A stretch of 64,000 nt of DNA, taken from Rhodococcoides kroppenstedtii. Its GTDB lineage: Bacteria; Actinomycetota; Actinomycetes; Mycobacteriales; Mycobacteriaceae. Positions within the stretch are counted from its first letter, which is position 1; each line of letters begins with the position of its first letter. The notes beneath the pieces are model-generated. The model saw only the letters and a list, made by a program, of their open reading frames with translations. It was not told where the DNA came from and searched no databases. Both the position numbers and the translations under genes were made by a program. Positions 48,135 to 56,944 of this stretch are shown here, in pieces. The stretch spans positions 62,001 to 126,000 of the forward strand of contig NZ_FOJN01000002.1 in the NCBI RefSeq assembly GCF_900111805.1. The letters run 5' to 3'.

Positions 48135-49388
48135 TTATGCGTCGGATCGGCGCCCGTCGTGGTTGGTGTTCCGAATGTGGTGGAGTCGAGAGCCCACCGC
48201 GCGGACGAAGTCGATGGTCGAGACGGGTCGTCGTTCCGGGCCAACGAGGGCGGCGAGGTCTGCGGTCATCACGCCACTGTCGACGACCTCGACGACGGAG
48301 CGTTCCATCGTGTGGGCGAAGTCGTGAAGCCGTTCGTTGCCGTCCAGCGATGCGCGGTGGGCGAGGGCTCTGCTCCAGGCGTGGATGACGGCGATGGGGT
48401 TGGTCGAGGTGGCCTCGCCGCGTCGGTGTCGGCGGTAGTGGCGCGTCACGGTGCCGTGCGCGGCTTCGGTCAGGCAGGTTCGGCCGTCAGGGGTCAGGAG
48501 CACCGACGACATCAGGCCGGGCGAGCCGAACCCCTGCGCCACGACGTCGGAGTGCACGTCGCCGTCGTAGTTCTTGCAGGCCCACACGTAACCACCGGGC
48601 CACCGCAGGGCCGCGGCGACCATGTCGTCGATGAGGCGGTGCTCGTAGGTCAGGCCGCGCTCGGTGAATTCGGCGGCGAACTCGGTGCGGAACACGCGGG
48701 CGAAGACGTCGGTGAAGTGGCCGTCGTACGTCGCCAGCACGGTGTTCTTGGTCGTGAGGTACACCGGGTACGACACCACCAGCGCGTAGCGGAACGTCGC
48801 GCGAGCGAACTCCTCGATGGAGCGAGTCGTATTGTGTTGTCCCAGAACGACTCCGCCGCCGTCGGGCTCGGCGAACCTGGCCACCGTTCGCTCGACGGGG
48901 GCCGATCCGTCGTCGGGTGTGTACGTCAACGTCACGGTGCCGGGCCCGGGCACGGTGATCTCACCCGCCAGATATTGATCGCCGAACGCGTGCCGGGCGA
49001 TGACGATCGGTTCGCGCCACCCCGGTACGAGTCGCGGAATCGATTCCATGATGATCGGAGATCGAAAGATGGTGCCGCCCAGCATCGTTCTCAGGGTCGC
49101 GTTCGGCGATCGCCAGCGCTCGGCGAGCCCGTACTCGTCGGCCTGCGCCACGGTGGGGGTGATCGTGGCGCACTTGACGCCCACACCGTGCTCGAGCACG
49201 GCGTGCCCCGCTGCGACCGTGACCCGGTCGTGGGTGCGATCACGCGAAGCCAGGGACAGGTCGTACCGGTCGATCTCGATCTCGAGGAACGGATGCACGA
49301 GCTCGGTGGTGACCATCTGCCACATCACCGCCGCCATCTCGTCCCCGCACAGTTCGGCGACGGCACCGGCGACGCGGATCCTGCTCAT
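48135..49388 (-). CDS. icd: NADP-type isocitrate dehydrogenase (accessory copy in tricarboxylate locus)
   Basis: 417 residues. Eukaryotic/Icd1-like type: AGAVAELCGDEMAAVMWQMV, HGVGVKCATITPT, substrate-binding RSPNATLRTMLGGTIFRSPI and IVIARHAFGDQY, C-terminal cofactor region TEAAHGTVTRHYR. Converts isocitrate to 2-oxoglutarate. Its ATG overlaps the tctA stop, so it is the last gene of the tct operon rather than a housekeeping locus. It presumably feeds imported tricarboxylate into the TCA cycle. Confidence 0.9.
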   Translation of the reverse strand: MSRIRVAGAVAELCGDEMAAVMWQMVTTELVHPFLEIEIDRYDLSLASRDRTHDRVTVAAGHAVLEHGVGVKCATITPTVAQADEYGLAERWRSPNATLRTMLGGTIFRSPIIMESIPRLVPGWREPIVIARHAFGDQYLAGEITVPGPGTVTLTYTPDDGSAPVERTVARFAEPDGGGVVLGQHNTTRSIEEFARATFRYALVVSYPVYLTTKNTVLATYDGHFTDVFARVFRTEFAAEFTERGLTYEHRLIDDMVAAALRWPGGYVWACKNYDGDVHSDVVAQGFGSPGLMSSVLLTPDGRTCLTEAAHGTVTRHYRRHRRGEATSTNPIAVIHAWSRALAHRASLDGNERLHDFAHTMERSVVEVVDSGVMTADLAALVGPERRPVSTIDFVRAVGSRLHHIRNTNHDGRRSDA

Positions 49389-50893
49389 GTGTCCGCCCGA
49401 GTGCGGTTGCGCACGCGCGAGAATGCCGTGTACACCAGCACCGCGAGGAGGACGCCGTAGAGCGTCCAGGTGATCGGGCTGCCCACCAGCACGGAGGCGT
49501 CGCCACCGCTGGACATCATCGCGTTACGCAGACTCGTCTCGGCCAGGGGACCCAGGACGACGCCGATCATGACGGGAGCGAGGGGAAACCCGTAGCGACG
49601 CATGAGGAATCCTACGAACCCGATGCCGAACACGAGGAGCAGGTCGGTGACCGCTGCCGAGGTGGCGTACACGCCCAGTGCACAGAAGACGGTGATGCCG
49701 GCGTACAGGTACAGCCGCGGGATCAGCAGCAGCTTCGCCCACACGGGTGCGAACGGCAGGTTGAGAATCAGCAGCATCAGCAGTCCGACGAACAGCGACG
49801 CGAGTAGGGCCCAGACCAGATCGGCGTTGCGCTCGAACAGCAACGGGCCGGGTTGGAGGCCGTACTGCTGGAACGCGGCCAGCATGATCGCCGCGGTCGC
49901 GGACGTGGGCAGTCCCATGGCGAGCAGTGCTCCCATCGCGGTCCCCGAGGTCGCGTTGCCGGCGGCTTCGGGGCCGGCCACGCCGCGGATCGCGCCGTGG
50001 CCGAACTGGGGGTCTTTCCTTCTGCGGTCGAGACGCCGCTCCGCGCTGTAGGCCATGAAGGTCGGTACCTCGGCGCCGCCGACGGGGATGACCCCGAACG
50101 GGACGCCGAAGCCGGTGCCACGCAGCCACGCTGGGATTGCCTCGCGGAATTCCCGTCGCGAGAGATAGGGGCGTCCGGTCACGCCGCCCATCTCCTGGAC
50201 ACGGGTGCGGTGGATACGCGATGCGACGTAGAAGACCTCGCCGAGGGCGAGCACACCGACGGTGATGACGATGATGCTGACCCCGTCGAACAGTTCGGGA
50301 ACACCGAGCGTGAAGCGTTGGGTGCCCGTGATGCCGTCGATGCCGACGACGGCGAAGCTCAGCCCGATGAGCAGAGCCGCCAGTCCCTTCAGAACGGAGT
50401 CGGAGACGACGGACGCGACGGCCATGAACGCGAAGATCGCCAGAGCGAAGTACTCGGCGGGGCCGAAGTTGATGGCGAGGTCCGCGAGCGACGGGGCGAA
50501 GAACACCACGAGGGTGGTGGCGATGAGTCCACCGATGAAGGCGCCGATGGCCGAGGTGGCCAGAGCCTGGGGCGCGCGTCCCCGCTTCGCCATGCGATGT
50601 CCCTCGAACGAGGTGGCAATGGCCGTCGAACCGCCGGGGGTGTTCATCAGAATGCCCATGGTCGAGTCACCGAACAGGCCGCCGAAGTAGACGCCGGCGA
50701 ACATGATGAATGCGCCGGTCGGGTCGAGGGAGAACGTGACCGGAAGGAGCAGGGCGACGGCCATGGCCGATCCGAGGCCCGGCAGGACGCCGACCGCGGT
50801 GCCGAGGAACGCTCCGACGAAGACCCAGAGCAGGTTCATCGGTGTCAGGGCCTGAGCGAAGCCGCCCAGGAGCAGATCGAGGCTGTCCATCAC
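49385..50893 (-). CDS. tctA: Tripartite tricarboxylate transporter, large membrane subunit TctA
   Basis: 502 residues with about 12 membrane helices. Family signatures: NLLWVFVGAFLGTAVGVLPG near the start, the GVYFGGLFGDSTMGILMNTP repeat with PGGSTAIATSFEGH, and PGPEAAGNATSGTA-like GPEAAGNATSGTAMGALLAM. Forms the translocation channel with TctB, using TctC as binding protein. Start and stop overlap tctB and icd. Confidence 0.94.
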   Translation of the reverse strand: MMDSLDLLLGGFAQALTPMNLLWVFVGAFLGTAVGVLPGLGSAMAVALLLPVTFSLDPTGAFIMFAGVYFGGLFGDSTMGILMNTPGGSTAIATSFEGHRMAKRGRAPQALATSAIGAFIGGLIATTLVVFFAPSLADLAINFGPAEYFALAIFAFMAVASVVSDSVLKGLAALLIGLSFAVVGIDGITGTQRFTLGVPELFDGVSIIVITVGVLALGEVFYVASRIHRTRVQEMGGVTGRPYLSRREFREAIPAWLRGTGFGVPFGVIPVGGAEVPTFMAYSAERRLDRRRKDPQFGHGAIRGVAGPEAAGNATSGTAMGALLAMGLPTSATAAIMLAAFQQYGLQPGPLLFERNADLVWALLASLFVGLLMLLILNLPFAPVWAKLLLIPRLYLYAGITVFCALGVYATSAAVTDLLLVFGIGFVGFLMRRYGFPLAPVMIGVVLGPLAETSLRNAMMSSGGDASVLVGSPITWTLYGVLLAVLVYTAFSRVRNRTRADT

Positions 50894-51444
50894 AGAAGTC
50901 CTTCCAGAATCCCGGCGGGCAGGTTCAAGCCGAGGCCGGCGGAGAAGAACGCCTGAACCCCGCAGGAGAAGACCAGGGCGATGCCGAGGTCCATGGTGGG
51001 CCGGGGGCTCCCCATGGCGTACGCGACACCCCAGAACAACACGGCGGCGGAGATGACCCAGCCGACGGGGACGAGCATCGCGGTGAAGAGCAGGAACGCG
51101 GCCAGAGTGATGCCCAGCGCACGCCAGTCGCTCTGCGTGCGGTGCCTCCCGCCCCGCGGCTGAACGATGTCGGGGTCGGGACTGTCGGGAGTGCGCAGCA
51201 CCTGGACCGCGAGCAGAATCGCGAGGAGGTACGCGCAGACGGTGAGGATCACCGGGAAGAAGGCCGGTCCGGGGGTCGCAGCGCTGCCGGGCACCTCCAT
51301 CGTGAGGATGCCGTGGGTCAGGTAGATCGCCAGTGCGAGAACGAGTCCTGCGACGACGAGTCCGCTTCGGCCGCGGCGGAAGCCGCCGGCTCTCGGGTGC
51401 TCGTCGAATCGCTCGTGACCGGGGGTGGTGACGTCAGTGGTCAT
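50890..51444 (-). CDS. tctB: Tripartite tricarboxylate transporter, small membrane subunit TctB
   Basis: 184 residues from ATG 51444. A hydrophilic N-terminus, then four membrane helices (~33-53, 66-86, 115-135, 140-175) with GPAFFPVILTVCAYLLAILL, the usual TctB pattern. Overlaps tctA by four bases and the usp gene by 11 bases. Confidence 0.88.
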   Translation of the reverse strand: MTTDVTTPGHERFDEHPRAGGFRRGRSGLVVAGLVLALAIYLTHGILTMEVPGSAATPGPAFFPVILTVCAYLLAILLAVQVLRTPDSPDPDIVQPRGGRHRTQSDWRALGITLAAFLLFTAMLVPVGWVISAAVLFWGVAYAMGSPRPTMDLGIALVFSCGVQAFFSAGLGLNLPAGILEGLL

Positions 51445-51820
51445 GGGTGTCCGCCTTGACCGCGAGCACGGGCACATCGGCGCCGAGGAGAATGCGTTGG
51501 GCATTCGATCCGAGGAGCAATTTGCCGACGGCGGAGCGTCGACGGATGCCGACGACGATGGTCGTGGCGCCGATTTCCTCCGAGGTGTCGAGGAGCTCAT
51601 CGGCCGCGTCGGGATCGTCCTTGCGGCGTCCGATCCAGCGCACCGTGCCGGCGTCGTCCCCCTCGCGGTGGGGCGGGTCGATACCGCGGTCGTCGCGGGT
51701 GGTGGGTGTGTCGAAGTCGAAGGCGACCACGGGTATGTCCTCGAGTTCGGCGAGTCGGATGCCGTGCTGCAGGGCTGCTCGGCCCTCGGTGGTATTGGAG
51801 TACGCCACGAGAACGCTCAT
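51434..51820 (-). CDS. UspA-type universal stress protein inside the tct operon
   Basis: 128 residues. Starts MSVLVAYSNTTEGRAALQHG; the ATP-binding loop region is IVVGIRRRSAVGKLLLGSNA ending ILLGADVPVLAV. Tripartite transporters sometimes carry Usp partners that bind nucleotide and may regulate transport. Placed between tctC and tctB with an 11-base overlap onto tctB, so co-production is certain in transcript terms. Confidence 0.88.
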   Translation of the reverse strand: MSVLVAYSNTTEGRAALQHGIRLAELEDIPVVAFDFDTPTTRDDRGIDPPHREGDDAGTVRWIGRRKDDPDAADELLDTSEEIGATTIVVGIRRRSAVGKLLLGSNAQRILLGADVPVLAVKADTHDH

Positions 51821-51856
51821 GGGTGTCCTTTCGGAGGCGGGGATCGGGGTGGGTGG

Positions 51857-52897
51857 TCAGTAGCCGAGGTCGGCCCAGATGCCGTCGACGAACTCGGTTT
51901 CGGCCTCGAGTCCACGGGCGAATTCCTCACCGACGGCGAAGGTGTCGGTCCAGCGGTTGCGCTCGAGTGCATCTCGCCACTGCGAGGTGGCGACGAGTTC
52001 GGTGACGATGGCCTCGAGTTCGTCTCGCTGAGCGTCGGTGATGCCGGGGGGTGCGACGATGCCGCGCCAGTTGGTCAGCGTGACGTCGTAGCCGAGTTCG
52101 ACGAGGGTGGGCAGGTCGATGCTGTCGACGGGGGCGGGTGCCGAGACGGCGAGGGCGCGCAGGTTGCCGGCCTCGATCTGATCGACGAAGTCCTCGTAGC
52201 CGCTGACGGAGGCCTTGATGGTGCCGGACAGCAAAGAGGTGGCGAGTTCGCCGCCGCCGGAGTACGCGATGTAGTTCACGGCGTTGGGGTCCATGCCGTT
52301 CTCGCGGGCCATGCGGCTGACGATCATCTGGTCCACGCTGCCCAGTGAGCCGCCTCCGAACGCGAAGTGCTGGGGGTCGGTGCGCCATGCGGTCATCAGG
52401 TCGTCGAGTGTCCAGATGGGGGAGTCGGCCGGGACGACGACGACGTCGTAGTCGTCGGCGAGGCGGGCGATGGGGGTGACATCCCCCAGATCGACGTCGG
52501 AGCCGTTGATGTTGATGGCGCCGAGCATCGTGATGCCCATGATCATCATGGTGGCGGATTCGCCTGTCATACCACTGAATTGACTGAGCCCGATGGTTCC
52601 GCCTGCGCCGGGGATGTTCACGACGGTGGTGTTGTTGACGATGCCTTCCGAGCGGAGCGCCTGCTGCGCCTCGCGGGCGGCGCCGTCCCAGCCGCCGCCC
52701 GCCGCTGCGGGGGCGATGAGCGTCAACTGCGCGCGGGCGTCGGCGCCCCCACCGCTGGACGCGGCATCACCGACACCGACGACCACGACGGCGGCGCAGG
52801 CAACGGCCGCGAGCGCGGCCGCCGCTTTACGGAGGGGGGACCACGGCGCCCTCGCCGTGCTGGGTCGGTCGGGGGAGCTCACCTGAGCGCACCTCAC
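51857..52897 (-). CDS. tctC: Tripartite tricarboxylate transporter, substrate-binding protein TctC
   Basis: 346 residues. An N-terminal export signal (~22-46, LRKAAAALAAVACAAVVVVG) is followed by the Bug/TctC domain: LTLIAPAAAGGGWDGAAREA, VVNIPGAGGTIGLSQF, and GGGSLGSVDQMIVSRMA. It captures a tricarboxylate outside the membrane. The ligand cannot be read directly; the linked aconitase and IDH suggest citrate or a relative. First gene of the operon; an AGGCTATAACCT site lies 38 bases upstream. Confidence 0.9.
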   Translation of the reverse strand: MRCAQVSSPDRPSTARAPWSPLRKAAAALAAVACAAVVVVGVGDAASSGGGADARAQLTLIAPAAAGGGWDGAAREAQQALRSEGIVNNTTVVNIPGAGGTIGLSQFSGMTGESATMMIMGITMLGAININGSDVDLGDVTPIARLADDYDVVVVPADSPIWTLDDLMTAWRTDPQHFAFGGGSLGSVDQMIVSRMARENGMDPNAVNYIAYSGGGELATSLLSGTIKASVSGYEDFVDQIEAGNLRALAVSAPAPVDSIDLPTLVELGYDVTLTNWRGIVAPPGITDAQRDELEAIVTELVATSQWRDALERNRWTDTFAVGEEFARGLEAETEFVDGIWADLGY

Positions 52898-52934
52898 GTT
52901 TCTCTGGGGTCGTCACCGATCGGCGACGTGTTGC

Positions 52935-52946
52935 AGGCTATAACCT
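52935..52946. promoter_or_regulatory. Candidate GntR operator upstream of tctC
   Basis: AGGCTATAACCT differs by one base from the perfect palindrome AGGTTATAACCT at 53780 and is followed by GTAACC. Position, 38 bases before tctC, suits a repressor site. Typical FCD-GntR sites are AT-centred short palindromes like this. Confidence 0.65.
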
Positions 52947-53017
52947 GTAACCCTGTGATGTCCAGCACAGGTGTGCCCAGAGGGCGGCGGCGCGCCGAGT
53001 GCGGTGGACGGTCGAGG

Positions 53018-53704
53018 TCAGTGCCCGGCGGGCGAATCGTAGTCGCCCAGAGCGACGATGGCGCGGCGTCCGAGGCTGCGACGGATGTGGTCGGTCATCG
53101 CTTGCTGCGCCGCTGCCGCGTCGCCGGCGGCGACGGCGTCGCTGATCGCCTGGTGCTCGGTGGCGACCCGCGCGTGATCGCGTGTGCTGTCGCCGCTGTG
53201 GCGCAGCCCGATCAATCGGTAGCGATCGGCTTTGTCCCAGAGTCGCTCGAGGATGTCGATCAACACCGGATTCCCCGAGGCCCGGTACACCGCCCGGTGG
53301 AACTCGCGGTGGCGGAGAAGGGCGTCGAGATCGCCGGCGTCGGTGATCGGTTCCAGGCGGCTGAGCGCGAACTCGATGGCCGCGACGTCGGCGGTCGTGC
53401 GATGCTGGGCGGCCAGCGCCGTCGCGAGGGGGTCGAGGCTCTCGCGTACCTGATAGAGGTGGCGTGCTTCGTCGGCGGACACCGGTGTGACCCGTGCGTC
53501 GCGGTGGGGTTCGAGCTCGATCATTCCCTCGGCCGCCAAGCGTCGTACTGCTTCACGTAGGGGGGTGGTGCTGACACCGAGTTCCGTCGCCAGCCGCGCT
53601 TGCCCGATCACCGATCCTGCCGCGAGCTCCCCGGTCAGGATCCGTGTGCGCAGTTGCTCGTAGACGTAGTCGTTCTTGGTGAAGGTTGCCTGAGATGCAG
53701 CCAT
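53018..53704 (-). CDS. GntR/FCD-family regulator of the tricarboxylate locus
   Basis: 228 residues from ATG 53704, with GAGGAG eight bases upstream. The winged helix (~10-75) contains YVYEQLRTRILTGELAAGSV and ELGVSTTPLREAVRRLAAEG. The FCD effector domain (~85-215) has the metal/ligand histidines in HREFHRAVYRAS and ATEHQAISDAVAAGD, a pattern typical of regulators that bind citrate or other carboxylates. It lies between the divergent operon arms that carry its presumed operators. Confidence 0.92.
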   Translation of the reverse strand: MAASQATFTKNDYVYEQLRTRILTGELAAGSVIGQARLATELGVSTTPLREAVRRLAAEGMIELEPHRDARVTPVSADEARHLYQVRESLDPLATALAAQHRTTADVAAIEFALSRLEPITDAGDLDALLRHREFHRAVYRASGNPVLIDILERLWDKADRYRLIGLRHSGDSTRDHARVATEHQAISDAVAAGDAAAAQQAMTDHIRRSLGRRAIVALGDYDSPAGH

Positions 53705-53779
53705 CTGCGGAACTCCTCGGTCTCGGGGCGCACGCACAGGTCGCAGCCAAGCGCATCGTACCCCGCTGGCGCAGGCTAT

Positions 53780-53791
53780 AGGTTATAACCT
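53780..53791. promoter_or_regulatory. Candidate GntR operator between gntR and aconitase genes
   Basis: AGGTTATAACCT is a perfect 12-bp palindrome, 12 bases before the aconitase ATG and 76 bases before the gntR start. It is flanked by CAGGCTAT and AACCTG, giving overlapping imperfect copies. Binding here would block both divergent genes. Confidence 0.7.
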
Positions 53792-53802
53792 AACCTGGCG
53801 CT

Positions 53803-56388
53803 ATGACGACGAACGATGTAGTGGGCGACCCGGGAGCAGGTGCTCTGCGCACGATCGACGTCGAGGCCGCTGTCGGCTCGCGGGTTCACCGCCGGTGGCC
53901 GGTCGTGCTACGCCTGCTGGCGGAGAACGTCCTTCGGACGGCGTCCCCCGACGTGCGCGACGAGGCGATCGCCGCTCTCTGCAGGTGGTTGGACGGCCGG
54001 TCGAGCACGGCCGAGATCCCGTTCATGCCGGGCCGATTGATGATGCACGACACCACGAGCACACCCGCGCTGGTCGACATCGCCGCGATGCGTGACGTCG
54101 TCGCCTCGCGCGGTGGCGATCCGACGTCACTGTCCCCGGTGTTGCCGGTGGAGATCTCGGTCGATCACTCACTAGCGGTGGAGGCGTTCGCGCAGCGCGG
54201 TGCGTCCGAGATCAACCTGCGTCACGACATGCGCCGTAACGCCGAGCGCTACCGCTTCCTCGCCTGGGCCGAGCGCGCGATGGACACCGTCCACGTGAAC
54301 CGTCCGGGCACCGGCATCATGCACACCATCAATCTCGAACAGCTCGCCACCGTCGTGACGACCGAGACCCGCGACGGCACCCGATGGGCCGTGCCGGACA
54401 TGATGCTCGGCACCGACAGCCACACCCCGATGGTCAACGGTCTCGGGGTGCTCGCCTGGGGGATCGGCGGTCTCGAAGCGCAGTCCGTCATGTTCGGACT
54501 GCCCACGACACTGCGGATTCCGGATGTGGTGGGGGTTCGGTTGATCGGAACGCTCGGACCGGGTGTCACGGGAACGGATCTGGCGCTCACGGTCACCCAC
54601 CGGCTCCGCGAGGTGGGCGTCACCGGCGAGTTCGTGGAGTTCTTCGGCCCCGGGGTGTCCACGCTCGGCGTCGGGACACGTTCGGTGGTGGCGAACATGG
54701 CCCCGGAATACGGCGCCACCACCGGGTACTTCCCGATCGATCATCAGGTGCTGCGCTATCTGGCCGACACCGGCCGCACCCCGTCGCACTGCGAATTCGT
54801 CGAAGCCGCGGCGCGGCAGATGGGCCTTTGGTTCGACCCCGACGCCACACCCGAGTACACCCGCCAGATCACCGTCGACCTCGGCGCCGTCGAGACCTCG
54901 GTCGCCGGACCGCGCCGCCCCCAGGACCTGATGCCCTTGTCCGCGGTGGCCACGACGGTCCGTTCGTCCGGCAGCGGCCGCGGTGAGCGGTCGTACCCGA
55001 TCGCGATCGCCTCCATCACCAGTTGCACCAACACCTCCGACCCCCGACTCCTCGTCGCCGCGGGTCTGCTGGCCCGCCGCGCCCGCGAGCGCGGACTGAC
55101 GGTGCCGCCGCAGGTCAAGACGTCGCTGGCGCCGGGATCACCGGCCGCGGCGAGCCTGTTGCAGCGCGCCGAGCTGGTCGACGACCTGTCCGCGGTGGGG
55201 TTCGACATCGTCGGCTTCGGCTGCGCCACCTGCATCGGCAACTCGGGTGAACTGACGCAACCCATGCGTGAGGCGGCCGCCGAGGGAACGCGCACCCCGA
55301 TCGCCGTGCTGTCGGGCAACCGCAACTTCCCCGGCCGCGTGCATCCCGATCTCGAACTGGGACTGCTCATGTCGCCGCCCCTGGTGATCGCCTACGCCCT
55401 GGCCGGAGACGCATCGATCGATCTCACCACCGAACCGCTCGGCACCGACTCCGACGGCAGGCGCGTTGCGCTGCAGGAGTTGTGGCCGAGCGACGAGGAC
55501 ATCGACCAGGCGCTCTTCCTCGCCCGCGAGCCCCGCAGCGTCGTCGACGACTTCGCTGCCGCTTCGGCGCACCCGGAATGGGATGCGATCGACGCCCCCA
55601 CCGGACCGTTGTTCCCCTGGGACGCCGCCTCCACCGCTCTGCGGCCCTCGCCGTTCGCGCAACCCGAGTTCGCACGGAGCGCGTGGGGGAGCTTCTCGGC
55701 GCACCCGCTGCTCGTGGTGGGTGACGACGTCACCACGGACCACATCTCCCCGGCGGGCGCCATCCCGCGAGACAGTGTCGCTGCGGACTACCTCGTCGGT
55801 CGCGGCGTTCCCCGCGGTGACCTGAACGTGTTCGCTTCTCGCCGAGGCAATTGGGAGTTGATGCTGCGCGGCGCTTTCCACAACCGGAACGTGCGCAACC
55901 GTCTGGCTCCCGACGCCTCGACAGCCCACACGGTGCACGCGCCGACGGGTGAGGTGGTGCCGCTGATGGTGGCGGCGCAGCGCTACGCCGAGACCGGGGA
56001 CTCCGTCGTGATCGTCGCGGGGGAGCGATACGGCATGGGGTCCTCCCGCGATTGGGCCGCCAAGGTCGTTCGCCTGCTGGGAGTCAGAGCCGTCCTCGCT
56101 CGCAGCTTCGAGCGCATCCACCGCACCAACCTCATCGGTGTGGGAGTGCTGCCCATCGTGGTCTCGGGTGACCTCGCGGACGCACTCGACGGCTGCACGG
56201 CCGAGGACCGAATCGGCGTCGAGGTGACCCCCGAGGACCTCTCGAGGCGCGTCGCGACCGTCACCGTGCGGCGACGCGACGGTGGTGCGATCACCCGGCA
56301 GGCCGACCTCGCGGTGGAGACCACCCGCGACGAGAGCCTGCTCGCGTGCGGCGGGGTGATTCCGTTCGTTCTCGGTGCCGAGAACTAG
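53803..56388 (+). CDS. Aconitase-family hydratase (accessory, AcnA/AcnD-like)
   Basis: 861 residues. Fe-S ligands: Cys in ITSCTNTSDP (~405) and CATC in GFGCATCIGNSG (~475-480). Swivel domain near 630-800 with DDVTTDHISPAG and GERYGMGSSRDWAAK. Blocks such as HDTTSTPALVDIAAMRD and VDHSLAVEAF, and the length, resemble AcnD-type methylcitrate dehydratases as much as AcnA (where MQDFTGVPAVVDLAAMR is usual). It therefore may act on citrate or on another tricarboxylate. Preceded directly by the GntR site, so it is co-regulated with the transporter. Confidence 0.88.
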   Translation: MTTNDVVGDPGAGALRTIDVEAAVGSRVHRRWPVVLRLLAENVLRTASPDVRDEAIAALCRWLDGRSSTAEIPFMPGRLMMHDTTSTPALVDIAAMRDVVASRGGDPTSLSPVLPVEISVDHSLAVEAFAQRGASEINLRHDMRRNAERYRFLAWAERAMDTVHVNRPGTGIMHTINLEQLATVVTTETRDGTRWAVPDMMLGTDSHTPMVNGLGVLAWGIGGLEAQSVMFGLPTTLRIPDVVGVRLIGTLGPGVTGTDLALTVTHRLREVGVTGEFVEFFGPGVSTLGVGTRSVVANMAPEYGATTGYFPIDHQVLRYLADTGRTPSHCEFVEAAARQMGLWFDPDATPEYTRQITVDLGAVETSVAGPRRPQDLMPLSAVATTVRSSGSGRGERSYPIAIASITSCTNTSDPRLLVAAGLLARRARERGLTVPPQVKTSLAPGSPAAASLLQRAELVDDLSAVGFDIVGFGCATCIGNSGELTQPMREAAAEGTRTPIAVLSGNRNFPGRVHPDLELGLLMSPPLVIAYALAGDASIDLTTEPLGTDSDGRRVALQELWPSDEDIDQALFLAREPRSVVDDFAAASAHPEWDAIDAPTGPLFPWDAASTALRPSPFAQPEFARSAWGSFSAHPLLVVGDDVTTDHISPAGAIPRDSVAADYLVGRGVPRGDLNVFASRRGNWELMLRGAFHNRNVRNRLAPDASTAHTVHAPTGEVVPLMVAAQRYAETGDSVVIVAGERYGMGSSRDWAAKVVRLLGVRAVLARSFERIHRTNLIGVGVLPIVVSGDLADALDGCTAEDRIGVEVTPEDLSRRVATVTVRRRDGGAITRQADLAVETTRDESLLACGGVIPFVLGAEN

Positions 56389-56502
56389 CGTCGCCCGAAC
56401 GATCGGGACACGAGGCGCCGCCGGGCCCTCGTCGACCGCGCACCGACGACCGACAACCGGGGCTCCGACCATCGTCAGTGCAGTCGATGCAGTGACCACA
56501 CG

Positions 56503-56526
56503 GACTGCAGTAATGCGACTACAGTC
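56503..56526. promoter_or_regulatory. Candidate HxlR operator
   Basis: GACTG (56503-56507) and CAGTC (56522-56526) are inverted arms; inside them ACTGCAGT and ACTACAGT recur 14 bases apart. The site lies 7 bases upstream of the HxlR start, which fits autoregulation. Confidence 0.4.
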
Positions 56527-56532
56527 GGCGGG

Positions 56533-56880
56533 GTGAGACCGGTGAAGTTCGACAGTTGCGGCCCGACCGAATGCGGCATGAGCAAATTCCTGAGCCTGCT
56601 CGACGGGCCGTGGGCCACGCTGATCGTGCGTGAACTGCTCGCCGGTCCTCGCCGTTTCGGTGAACTGTGCGACCAGCTCGACGGCATCAGTGCCCACACC
56701 CTGACCAACCGTCTGCGCCGCTTCGAATCGCACGGTCTCCTCACGCGGACGGTGTACGCGGAGATTCCCCCGAGGGTGGTCTACGAACTGACCGAGGCGG
56801 GCTATGCACTCCGTCCGGTGCTCGATGCGATGAACACCTGGGGGAGTTCGATGATCGAGTCGTCGAGTCGACCCGAATGA
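56533..56880 (+). CDS. HxlR-family winged-helix regulator
   Basis: 115 residues from GTG 56533. Family pattern CGPTECGMSKFLSLLDGPWA, LIVRELLAGPRRFGELCDQL, and ISAHTLTNRLRRFESHGLLT (recognition helix). Cys9 and Cys14 near the N-terminus resemble those used as redox or aldehyde sensors in HypR/HxlR proteins. Adjacent NmrA-like and methyltransferase genes are plausible targets. Confidence 0.9.
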   Translation: MRPVKFDSCGPTECGMSKFLSLLDGPWATLIVRELLAGPRRFGELCDQLDGISAHTLTNRLRRFESHGLLTRTVYAEIPPRVVYELTEAGYALRPVLDAMNTWGSSMIESSSRPE

Positions 56881-56944
56881 GCGGCCGTCGGCCGTCGTCG
56901 GTCTCACGTCGAGCCCGCCCGACGACGTTGAGACCGAGGCTTTC

